Of a DNA stretch of 42,500 nt, positions 17,444-24,804 are shown one piece after another. The stretch lies in assembly GCA_036169595.1 (NCBI GenBank), contig CM069769.1, positions 2,625,001-2,667,500 on the forward strand, written 5' to 3'. Below the pieces are notes generated by a model. The model was not told the origin of the DNA. It saw only the letters and a list, made by a program, of their open reading frames with translations, and searched no databases. Source of the stretch: Dictyostelium firmibasis. Its lineage: Eukaryota > Evosea > Eumycetozoa > Dictyosteliales > Dictyosteliaceae. The translations under genes were made by a program, and so were the position numbers. Each line of letters begins with the position of its first letter. Position 1 is the stretch's first letter.

Positions 17444-17515
17444 GGCAGGTTTCACTGTCTTTGGCTTTGACCAGCATGTCTGAGCGCGTCTTACCACACT
17501 GGGAGTCGAACCCTT
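17444..17515 (-). other. tRNA-like relic beside left tRNA-Arg
   Basis: This is a GC-rich patch. On the minus strand it has a B-box-like gggttcgactccc and then an A-box-like tggtaagacgc, in the wrong order for an ordinary tRNA. A similar patch (sharing ggctttgacca and gtcgaaccc) lies at the same position beside the second tRNA-Arg gene at 24405. I read it as a scrambled tRNA-derived relic; no cloverleaf could be drawn. Confidence 0.35.
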
Positions 17516-17546
17516 GAATTAAAAAAGAAAATTTTTAAAATTTTTA

Positions 17547-17620
17547 CGAGACCATCAGGGGTCGAACCTGAGACCTACCGGTTCGTAGCCGGTCGTTATA
17601 TCCAACTAAACTATAGTCCC
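17547..17620 (-). tRNA. tRNA-Arg (anticodon ACG)
   Basis: A 74-nt cloverleaf on the minus strand. The acceptor stem GGGACTA pairs with TGGTCTC, with two G-T wobbles. The anticodon stem ACCGG/CCGGT encloses loop CTACGAA, giving anticodon ACG. The T arm is TCAGG/CCTGA with loop TTCGACC, and the discriminator base is G. There is no intron. A T-rich (minus strand) terminator follows at 17520-17545. It is identical to the copy at 24484. tRNA genes are the known landing sites of Dictyostelium TRE retrotransposons, which fits the neighbouring insertions. Confidence 0.95.
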
Positions 17621-17665
17621 TGGAATATTTTCCCAAAAAAAAACAGAAAAAAAAATTTGTAGTTT

Positions 17666-17746
17666 GGGGGGATTAGCACAGTGGTTTCACACTGAATAAC
17701 ACAGCCTCCAAGGCCATATTCGAATCTAAAACTCTGTGATATTCAA

Positions 17747-17790
<44 letters not shown>

Positions 17791-17850
17791 CAAATTAAAA
17801 TAATTAATAAAAACATGATTCGAACACATCCAATTGGATGAGGTTATTAA
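17666..17850 (+). mobile_element. tRNA-derived SINE-like element, monomeric subtype, diverged copy (S1)
   Basis: The head, ggggggattagcacagtgg, holds an A-box-like TAGCACAGTGG. It continues with cactgaataacacagcctcc, shared with the copies at 24604 and 24805, and then a degenerate B box (attcgaatcta). After a 40-nt A run comes the tail shared with those copies: gattcgaacacatccaattg, continuing gatgaggttatt and then poly-A. It lies about 45 bp upstream (5' side) of the left tRNA-Arg gene. Retroposon nature is inferred from the A/B boxes, shared head and tail, and A runs. Confidence 0.55.
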
Positions 17851-18128
17851 AAAAAAAAAAAGAAAGCTATTTAAGTTGATTTAAAATTTTATTCACACAT
17901 CAACAACACTATAATTTTATTTATATTCTCTTAAAAAATAAATTAATTTTAATAATAATTAAATAAAATAAAATCACACAAAATTAGTCCATTTAAAAAT
18001 TTATCCACACATCAACACTATAATTTTATTCTCAGATGTCGTAAAAAAAAATAGATTAAACTCAGAAAATATTTCAAAAGAATTAAACTCTACTGTATTA
18101 AAATCACAGAAATTACACAAAACATATG

Positions 18129-18160
<32 letters not shown>

Positions 18161-18172
18161 TTTTTTTTTTTT

Positions 18173-18422
18173 GGAAGTCGAGCTTTTTTCCGGTTGATTA
18201 TGAGGTGTGTTATTTATGACCACGTTACCTCGTGGTATGACCTAAGGCTCGAACCAAGGCCACGGAGACTGTGTGATTCAGCGCAGAACCACTACGTATA
18301 GCCTCCAATAATGAGGTTTTAATTATGACCACGTTACTTCGTGGTATGACCAAGACTCGATCCAAGGTCTTGGCCACGGAGGCTTGTGATTCAGCATGGA
18401 ACCACTACGCTAAGCCCCCCGG
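18173..18422 (-). mobile_element. dimeric tRNA-derived SINE-like element, copy 1
   Basis: On the minus strand the order is monomer A (18422-18307) then monomer B (18306-18173). Each begins with a tRNA-like head: A box TAGCGTAGTGG in monomer A and ACGTAGTGG in monomer B. A B box follows (GGTTCGAGCCT in B, weaker GGATCGAGTCT in A). Each also has a conserved hairpin ACCACG-N6-CGTGGT. Monomer B ends gctcgacttcc, followed by an A run and caacaac. It is flanked on both sides by (AT)n, consistent with a target duplication in an AT tract. All 250 bp are identical to copy 2. Confidence 0.7.
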
Positions 18423-18459
18423 ATATATATATATATATATATATGATAAATATTAAAGA

Positions 18460-18466
<7 letters not shown>

Positions 18467-18499
<33 letters not shown>

Positions 18500-18802
18500 T
18501 ATTGGGATTAGAATTTCTAATCACCATGTTTTTTTTTGTTGTTGTTTTTTTGGAAGTCGAGCTTTTTTCCGGTTGATTATGAGGTGTGTTATTTATGACC
18601 ACGTTACCTCGTGGTATGACCTAAGGCTCGAACCAAGGCCACGGAGACTGTGTGATTCAGCGCAGAACCACTACGTATAGCCTCCAATAATGAGGTTTTA
18701 ATTATGACCACGTTACTTCGTGGTATGACCAAGACTCGATCCAAGGTCTTGGCCACGGAGGCTTGTGATTCAGCATGGAACCACTACGCTAAGCCCCCCG
18801 GT
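18467..18802 (-). mobile_element. dimeric tRNA-derived SINE-like element, copy 2, full length with target-site duplication
   Basis: The 250-bp dimeric head (18801-18552) is identical to copy 1. On the minus strand the 3' tail continues caacaac, A run, catggtgattagaaattc, taatcccaataatatt and about 30 A (18551-18467). The tail contains the palindrome gattagaa/ttctaatc. A 10-bp direct repeat, agaagaaatt, flanks the unit at 18457-18466 and 18803-18812, as expected of target-primed retroposition. The host site is the coding region of the older LINE relic. Confidence 0.75.
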
Positions 18803-18846
18803 AGAAGAAATTAGTATTAGTTTAAGAAAGATTGGAGAAAGAAAAG

Positions 18847-19050
18847 AGTAATAAAAATTTTTATCAACTCCAACATCCACTTGATTATTTTATTTTAATC
18901 ACTTAAATTCATTATTATTTTATTATTAAATTAAAGATAAACAGTATCTATCTACTGTAAATCTTTATTTCTTTTTTTTTCTTTTTTCTTTTTTTCGATA
19001 ATTTTGCGCAAGCGAAATTCTTAAAAAAAAAAAAAAATAAAAAAAATAAA
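18847..19050 (+). repeat. LINE 5' leader module, copy a
   Basis: First of two tandem 204-bp direct repeats opening the LINE. Each starts agtaataaaaatttttatc and ends with a hairpin (8-bp stem, GCAA loop; 19000-19019 here) and an A run. Repeated 5' modules acting as promoters are known in Dictyostelium TRE elements. Confidence 0.85.
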
Positions 19051-19223
19051 CAGTAATAAAAATTTTTATCAACTCCAACATCCACTTGATTATTTTATTT
19101 TAATCACTTAAATTCATTATTATTTTATTATTAAATTAAAGATAAACAGTATCTATCTACTGTAAATCTTTATTTCTTTTTTTTTCTTTTTTCTTTTTTT
19201 CGATAATTTTGCGCAAGCGAAAT

Positions 19224-19260
<37 letters not shown>
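19051..19260 (+). repeat. LINE 5' leader module, copy b
   Basis: Second tandem module, essentially identical to copy a apart from A-run length. Its hairpin is at 19204-19223. A 39-nt A run (to about 19260) separates it from the short leader before ORF1. Confidence 0.85.
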
Positions 19261-19262
<2 letters not shown>

Positions 19263-19337
19263 AAACAAAAAATAAAATTAAAGATTCAAGAACTTTACAT
19301 TTTCAAAAAAAAATAGAAAATCCAGAATAAAAAGAAA

Positions 19338-20600
19338 ATGAGTTCTTACGCAGAAATAACAAAAATTAGTGGAATAAATGGCGACAAAATATTCCAAGAA
19401 ATAAGCGAAACTGTCTTTAAAACTCAAAAAATTTTCAAAACTTACAAATTTATGATCAACATAAAAGAAGAAGTAAATGAAGAACTTAAAAACAAACTAC
19501 AAAACCTCTCAGTAGGAGATGGGGACAAAATAATCATAAGTAATGGCAAATACAAAGTACTCACAGACCATAAAGAAACAGTGAGAAAAATAATGCCAAA
19601 AATCAAATCGGCCTTAAAGGGGATCCACAAAACAACGATCAGACCCCTAATAAAATTCTCCGAATTCAACTGGATAAACTCATTAAAATCAGTCAAAGAA
19701 ATCATGGTAAAAAGTGGCATAGAAATAATCTACACCACAATCAAAAATAAAACTCTAAAAATCTACTCGTTCAACACAATTAAAGAGAATGTAAAAGATA
19801 AAATTATAAATTACGAGTATATCTCGGTAATGTGCCACAGTAACACCAAAAAGGTCGATAGCGAAGAATTAAATAACAAAAAAGAATCAATTCAAAAAGA
19901 GATGTTAACTCAAAACTCTCAAACAGAAACAAAAACAAAAGACTCCAAAAAAGTAGAGTCAACAGCCAATACACCAAAAGAAGACACAACTATATTAGCC
20001 TTCAACAGCCGAGAAGAATTAAAAGACTTTGAGGAAATAATAAAAGAATCCAAAAAGAGCTCTGAAACAACAGAGACAACTAAAACAATGGTAGAAGATC
20101 CTCAATTAAAAATAAGCATCACATCACCACTAAAAAACTTTAAACAAGACGACTTAGAAATTCTAACACAAGAGTCAGAAGTTTCCCAAGATCTCAATAC
20201 CCAATCACAAAACGACTCTGGAACAGAATCCTCAGTAACAAAGAATTACCACTCCGCTATAAGACAAGAAGGAGAAACCGAAGAGAACTTCGAAAGAAGA
20301 TTAAAATACATGGTTGACGAAGCATATCTTCAAGAAAAAAATTATAAAGAAAAATGGAACAAAGAAGTTTTTAAAGTACCAAGCCTCTCCTTCAAAATTC
20401 CGGAGACAAGAAACACACCCGTGAAACTCAATTTTCAAGGATATAAAACACAAGAATCGATTCTCTCACCAAAGAAAGGATACATTTACCCTTCATACAA
20501 CCAAAACGAACTTGAACAAATAAGCGCAAGTATTAACCAATCACTAAGGAAAATCTCACCAGAGTTATCAATAGATTTAACAAACTCTAAAAATAAATAA
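19338..20600 (+). CDS. LINE ORF1 protein (TRE-type)
   Basis: 420 residues from the first ATG of the element. It is Lys/Glu/Ser-rich, with no zinc knuckle or RRM evident. The N-terminal 160 residues look globular (KTYKFMINIKEEV, GDKIIISNGKYKVL, FSEFNWINSLKSVKEIMVK). The middle (about 165-290) is a hydrophilic Ser/Thr/Lys stretch, likely disordered. A charged helical part, EEDFERRLK-like (EGETEENFERRLKYMVDEA), follows near residue 310. LINE ORF1 proteins bind the element RNA and form the RNP; in TREs an ORF1 link to the tRNA transcription machinery has been reported. It ends inside the start of ORF2. Confidence 0.85.
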   Translation: MSSYAEITKISGINGDKIFQEISETVFKTQKIFKTYKFMINIKEEVNEELKNKLQNLSVGDGDKIIISNGKYKVLTDHKETVRKIMPKIKSALKGIHKTTIRPLIKFSEFNWINSLKSVKEIMVKSGIEIIYTTIKNKTLKIYSFNTIKENVKDKIINYEYISVMCHSNTKKVDSEELNNKKESIQKEMLTQNSQTETKTKDSKKVESTANTPKEDTTILAFNSREELKDFEEIIKESKKSSETTETTKTMVEDPQLKISITSPLKNFKQDDLEILTQESEVSQDLNTQSQNDSGTESSVTKNYHSAIRQEGETEENFERRLKYMVDEAYLQEKNYKEKWNKEVFKVPSLSFKIPETRNTPVKLNFQGYKTQESILSPKKGYIYPSYNQNELEQISASINQSLRKISPELSIDLTNSKNK

Positions 20601-23600
20601 TACAATTAAAATTGGAGTTTGGAATGCACAAGGCATCAATTCAATATCATCAGCTACAACTACAAACTCTATTCTAAAAAAAATAAAAACAGATGCCACA
20701 ATTATAACAGAAACAAATTTGTCAGAAAACAAAGTAAAAACGATTAACAAATTCATAGACCACTCATCAATACACCATGCTACAGTCCAAAAGAAAGGGC
20801 AAGGAGTATCTTTAATAACAAATAAAAACATAATCACCAAAGAAAACAAAACAATAAACTCCAGATTGTTAATATCATCCTGGAAGGTTGGTAACAACGA
20901 GTTAAAAACGGCGGCTATATACTGTCCAGCTAAACCAACTGAAAGAAAAGAATGGATACAAAAAAACCTAACTAAAGAAAATTTACAAGAACTAGATCTC
21001 ATAGCAGGAGATTTTAACATCAACGAAAAAGAACCATTCAACCAACATAACATCCTGTTAAAAGGAATCCTAAAAGGAGTAGGCCTGTATGAAATAAAAC
21101 CAAACTCAAATTTATTCACGTTTCCAAGAACAAACTCTAATATAGATAGAATATTCATCTCAAAAAAATTACAACACATGAACCCAAAAATTAGTATCCA
21201 AAGAATAAAGGAGAAAAGTGACCACAACATGTTAATATTAGAGCTGCAAATGAAAGATTTCACACCTATTTCCAAATCACAAATGTGGATTCAAAACACC
21301 ACAATAGTAAAAACACCAAAATATTCCGAAAAAATCAACAACACAATAGAGTATTTCATAACACAATTCAAAAAGAACGGCCCCAATTACGCCAACTGGA
21401 ATATATACAAAAAATGGTTAAAAATAAAACTAGAAATAAAAAAAAAATCAAAAAACCTGGAGATAAGAGCTAATAATTCCTATAACCAAAAAATAAATTT
21501 CCTTCAAGATAAATTATATAAAACAAACGATGCAGAAATTGAAAAAGAAATAAAAACAAAAATCTATGCATACGAAAAAGAAAACAATGAAGAAAAATCT
21601 ACCAATTACTCAAACGCCTTCCTCAATAACAAAGAAACCCCTTCCAAGTTCCTAACTTCAATTCTAAAAACAAGAAAAAAAAATAATATAATAAACCAAA
21701 TACTGAAAGAAGATAAAACTCTTACAACCAACCAGGAAGAAATTCTAGAAAGCGCCAGACTATACTATGAAAAACTCTATGAAGAAAAAGATTGCTCAGA
21801 AGAAGCACACCAAATCCTCCTAAGATCTTTCAAAAACAAAATAGAAATAGACATTTTAAAAGATCTAGACAAAGAGATAAATGAAAATGAAATCAGACTT
21901 ATAATTGAAAAAATCAAAGAAGGTAAAGCTCCAGGTGAAGACGGTCTGACCCCCTCCTTTTATAAGACCCACGTAAACGTAATAGCACCCTTACTAGTAG
22001 ACCTTTTCAATAAATTCTTGAACGACGGAATACCAATAGAGTTCAAACAAGGAATACTAATCACAATCTTTAAAAATAAAGGTGACCCAAACAATCTGGA
22101 CAACTATAGACCAATTACCCTATTAAACGTCGATTATAAAATATACTCAAAAATTATAAACAACCGAGTACTAAAATTCATGAACAAACTAATATCTCCC
22201 TCACAAACAGGCTTCATTCCAAAGAGAGTATTACACGATAACATCATCACTCTAAACTCAGTAATAGAATGGTCCAAAAGAGAACAATGGGCAGAAGGTA
22301 AATTCCCAATTATCACTTTCTATGATTTCGAAAAAGCTTTTGACTCGATATCGCATAAATCGATAAAAAGAACTCTCCAACATATAAACCTCCCACCGAA
22401 ATTCAGCAACGCGATAATGAACCTGCTAACTGATTCAAAAGTAAAAGTGTCAATCAATAAACAAATATCAAAAAGCTTCACCACAAAAAGAGGAACAAAA
22501 CAAGGGGACCCCATATCACCAACACTTTTTGCACTAGTAGTAGAATGCATGGCAACAAGCATAAAAGGTTCGGATCTTACAAAGGGCCTACAACACGGAG
22601 GAATAACATCAAAGATCCTACAGTTCGCAGACGACACAACCACTCTAGCTTTCAACTTCCTAGATCACCAAATGATGGACAACTTCATCAAGATATTTTG
22701 TGATGCCACATCAGCAAGAATAAACCAAAATAAATGTGCTTGTATCAAATTAAGACCAGAAACCCCATCAATATACCAAGAAGTGAAAAACCAAGAAAGA
22801 TATCTAGGTTTCAATTTCAACAAGAATGGGCTGGCCCCAAAAGCAAAACTGATACAAGCAAAAATAAAAGGTCTACTGAAACAATGGAACAAATCGACAT
22901 CCACATATCAAGGAAGGATAACAATAGCAAAATCATACGGTTTATCACAACTCACGTTCTTCACCTATCTCGAAAACCTTGACCCAAGAGAACCAATAGA
23001 CGGAGTAATTACAAAATTTATTTTCAACTGTAACAGAAAGAACACCATGTCTCTTCAAAGAAGATTAGCCGACTACTCTAATGGAGGACTAAACCTATGG
23101 GACTCATCGGTAAGAGCAAGCGCCCAAAAAGCCTGGATCTTTGAAAGACACCTTCATGAAATTAAAAATGGAACTCCAAACTCTTTCAATGAAGCATGGG
23201 TAAACGAAAGAAAATTAAATTTTGGAAACTACAATCCAGCAGCACCAAACTTCAATAAAAGACCATCACATATCCAAACAATGTGCCACAAAGAATGGTT
23301 AGAATTAAAAAAAAAAGAAAAAATCACAACCCTATCCCCACACTACAAAGAGCTACCTAAGCTAAAAATAATATACCAAGATCTAATGAAAATCAAGAAA
23401 CCAGATTACAACAAATATACGCCTACACCAGGTCAAATAAAAATACAAGAAGACCTAAATATTAAAGTGCTACCATTCTTAGAAGCAAGAAGACTAATGT
23501 CTATCAAAGGCAGAGACTTAATTTGGAGATACTTACTTAAAGCCCTCCCCAAGTTATACGGTAAACCCTGTGTATTCTGCAACCAAGAAGAAACAGCAGA

Positions 23601-24072
23601 ACACATATTTTTCAAATGTAACTCCCACCTAAAAAAAACGCAAGAAATAATAGATAAAATACTGGAAAAATCAAACAATACAGGTTTCGCATGGAACCAA
23701 ACTGTACTAAACCGGCTATCGAACCCTCTGATAGGAAATACAATTGCAATTATTTTCGAAATGATATGGACGAGAAGAAATAAAACAATCCATAACGAAT
23801 TCGCCCCAATAATAAATATGCAACAAATCACAAACAAACTCAAAAAGTTACAACACGCCGCATGGGATAAAACCCTAAACGACATCAACAGATTGATAAG
23901 AAAAATGAACAATCTATTAGTAAAAAATCATGAGAATACCCAAATTTCCATCACCATAATTCAACTAAAAATCAGAAGGTTCAGCAAAAACTGGAACTCA
24001 AAACTTCACTCCATCAAACTACCCAAGCACCTAATACAATACAACACTTCACTAAACAACCTCTACAACTAA
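20581..24072 (+). CDS. LINE ORF2: APE-type endonuclease / reverse transcriptase / zinc-finger protein
   Basis: The frame opens at 20581, right after a stop, and runs 1,163 codons. There is no ATG near its N-terminus, although conserved endonuclease sequence (IKIGVWNAQGINS) begins within the first few codons. Endonuclease motifs in order are WNAQG, ITETN, AGDFNIN and KSDHNML. Reverse transcriptase motifs are FYDFEKAFDS (22318-22347), GTKQGDPISP (about 22490-22520) and FADD (22624-22635). Near the C-terminus is a zinc-binding CVFC...H...C (C-x2-C-x7-H-x4-C), as in zf-RVT. ORF2 sits in the +1 frame relative to ORF1, with a 20-nt overlap. It should nick target DNA and copy the RNA there. All key residues look intact. 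Confidence 0.9.
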   Translation, partial: QTLKINNTIKIGVWNAQGINSISSATTTNSILKKIKTDATIITETNLSENKVKTINKFIDHSSIHHATVQKKGQGVSLITNKNIITKENKTINSRLLISSWKVGNNELKTAAIYCPAKPTERKEWIQKNLTKENLQELDLIAGDFNINEKEPFNQHNILLKGILKGVGLYEIKPNSNLFTFPRTNSNIDRIFISKKLQHMNPKISIQRIKEKSDHNMLILELQMKDFTPISKSQMWIQNTTIVKTPKYSEKINNTIEYFITQFKKNGPNYANWNIYKKWLKIKLEIKKKSKNLEIRANNSYNQKINFLQDKLYKTNDAEIEKEIKTKIYAYEKENNEEKSTNYSNAFLNNKETPSKFLTSILKTRKKNNIINQILKEDKTLTTNQEEILESARLYYEKLYEEKDCSEEAHQILLRSFKNKIEIDILKDLDKEINENEIRLIIEKIKEGKAPGEDGLTPSFYKTHVNVIAPLLVDLFNKFLNDGIPIEFKQGILITIFKNKGDPNNLDNYRPITLLNVDYKIYSKIINNRVLKFMNKLISPSQTGFIPKRVLHDNIITLNSVIEWSKREQWAEGKFPIITFYDFEKAFDSISHKSIKRTLQHINLPPKFSNAIMNLLTDSKVKVSINKQISKSFTTKRGTKQGDPISPTLFALVVECMATSIKGSDLTKGLQHGGITSKILQFADDTTTLAFNFLDHQMMDNFIKIFCDATSARINQNKCACIKLRPETPSIYQEVKNQERYLGFNFNKNGLAPKAKLIQAKIKGLLKQWNKSTSTYQGRITIAKSYGLSQLTFFTYLENLDPREPIDGVITKFIFNCNRKNTMSLQRRLADYSNGGLNLWDSSVRASAQKAWIFERHLHEIKNGTPNSFNEAWVNERKLNFGNYNPAAPNFNKRPSHIQTMCHKEWLELKKKEKITTLSPHYKELPKLKIIYQDLMKIKKPDYNKYTPTPGQIKIQEDLNIKVLPFLEARRLMSIKGRDLIWRYLLKALPKLYGKPCVFCNQEETAEHIFFKCNSHLKKTQEIIDKILEKSNNTGFAWNQTVLNRLSNPLIGNTIAIIFEMIWTRRNKTIHNEFAPIINMQQITNKLKKLQHAAWDKTLNDINRLIRKMNNLLVKNHENTQISITIIQLKIRRFSKNWNSKLHSIKLPKHLIQYNTSLNNLYN

Positions 24073-24119
<47 letters not shown>

Positions 24120-24260
24120 AAAAAGAATAACAATAACAACTCACCACATTAAAAAAAAAAAAAAAAAAAAAAAAAATTTTTTAATTGAGACTGTAAATAA
24201 AATAAAACAAATAAATCCGGGTTCTATCCCCGAGGAGAAACAGCTTAAACTGTAATATCC

Positions 24261-24294
<34 letters not shown>
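24073..24294 (+). other. LINE 3' UTR with T-arm-like stem-loop and poly-A end
   Basis: A-rich with three long A runs. At 24218-24232 a stem CGGG/CCCG closes a 7-nt loop TTCTATC, which has the size and near-consensus of a tRNA T loop or pol III B box. The final stretch before poly-A reads aaactgtaatatccaattt. Similarity of that end to SINE copy S1 is discussed under findings. Confidence 0.5.
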
Positions 24295-24297
<3 letters not shown>

Positions 24298-24404
24298 AGA
24301 AAGAAAAAAAAATGCTCTAATTACTAGTGATGGGAAATATAAGGTATTGGGAGTGAGTTTCTTTGAAAAAATGTTTTTTGTTTTTAGTTTAGTAGGATGG
24401 CTTT

Positions 24405-24475
24405 GACCAACAGGGCATCAAGTTTTTAGCCCCCATCCGGTGTCGAACCCGTGTTACACCCATCGGGTTTTTAAA
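24405..24475 (-). other. tRNA-like relic beside right tRNA-Arg
   Basis: The counterpart of the patch at 17444. On the minus strand it carries a B-box-like gggttcgacacc, followed by gttggtcaaagcca. It ends immediately 3' of the tRNA-Arg gene, so both tRNA copies carry the same kind of relic on the same side. No cloverleaf could be drawn. Confidence 0.35.
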
Positions 24476-24483
24476 AAATTTTA

Positions 24484-24557
24484 CGAGACCATCAGGGGTC
24501 GAACCTGAGACCTACCGGTTCGTAGCCGGTCGTTATATCCAACTAAACTATAGTCCC
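24484..24557 (-). tRNA. tRNA-Arg (anticodon ACG), second copy
   Basis: Identical over all 74 nt to the gene at 17547-17620, same strand: same acceptor stem, ACG anticodon and T arm. No intron; a T-rich terminator follows on the minus strand. Its 3' side (to the left) carries the LINE insertion 189 bp away; its 5' side carries two SINE-like copies. Confidence 0.95.
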
Positions 24558-24603
24558 TTAATAATTTTTCGTAGAAAAATTATGCTTTTAGTTTATTATT
24601 GGT

Positions 24604-24790
24604 GGGGGCTTAGCATAGTGGTTTCACACTGAATAACACAGCCTCCATGGCCTTGGTTCAAGTCTTGGTCATACCACGAATTAACGTGGTCACAGAAAAA
24701 AAATTTAAATTAAAATAATTAATAAATAAAAACTAGATTCGAACACATCCAATTGGATGAGGTTATTAAAAAAAAAAAAAAAAAAAAAAA
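24604..24790 (+). mobile_element. tRNA-derived SINE-like element, monomeric subtype (S2)
   Basis: The head, gggggcttagcatagtgg, contains A box TAGCATAGTGG. It is followed by the B-box-like GGTTCAAGTCT, the hairpin ACCACG-AATTAA-CGTGGT also seen in the dimeric subtype, an A-rich linker, the tail gattcgaacacatccaattg (continuing gatgaggttatt) and poly-A. It is flanked by gtttattat at 24591-24599 and 24791-24799, a likely 9-bp target duplication. It lies 46 bp from the 5' end of the right tRNA-Arg gene, in opposite orientation. Confidence 0.65.
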
Positions 24791-24804
24791 GTTTATTATC
24801 ATGT

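Larger units (their letters stand above)
18846..24294 (+). mobile_element. full-length TRE-type non-LTR retrotransposon (LINE) with 13-bp target-site duplication
   Basis: A 5,449-bp element flanked by tggagaaagaaaa at 18833-18845 and 24295-24307. It has a 5' leader with two 204-bp tandem modules, ORF1 (19338-20600), overlapping ORF2 (20581-24072) with endonuclease, reverse transcriptase and zinc-knuckle motifs, a 222-bp 3' UTR and a 30-nt poly-A end. No coding damage is apparent. The insertion point is 189 bp beyond the 3' end of the tRNA-Arg gene at 24484, matching the downstream preference of the Dictyostelium TRE3 group (Tdd-3 kin) rather than TRE5. The subfamily letter is not assigned. 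Codon use (AAC, ATC, ACC, CTC common) is far less AT-biased than in the host genes. Confidence 0.85.
17860..24372 (+). mobile_element. older decayed TRE-type LINE, 5' region and ORF1 start, split by three later insertions
   Basis: Segments that belong together are 17860-18151, 18423-18466, 18803-18845 and 24295-24372. The 5' leader has two related modules (each with cacatcaaca and actataattttatt). Read across the insertions, the pieces align with ORF1 of the young LINE: KTYVYMINIKEEI against its KTYKFMINIKEEV, and LITSDGKYKVLG against its IIISNGKYKVLT. An in-frame stop follows the second codon (ATG at about 18034), so it is dead. It is interrupted by SINE copies at 18173 and 18467 and by the full-length LINE at 18846. 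Sequence right of about 24372 no longer matches, so the rest is lost. Confidence 0.7.

Noticed and set aside
18173-18801. Possibility that the direct repeats are a CRISPR-like array or a satellite
   Set aside because: There are only two units, with different flanks, tRNA-like promoter boxes, A tails and a target duplication, in a eukaryotic genome; a retroposon explains them better.
19442-23912. Minus-strand open frames across the LINE (up to 232 codons)
   Set aside because: They lie opposite ORF1 and ORF2, which carry the conserved endonuclease and RT motifs; antisense frames arise from the A-rich codon bias.
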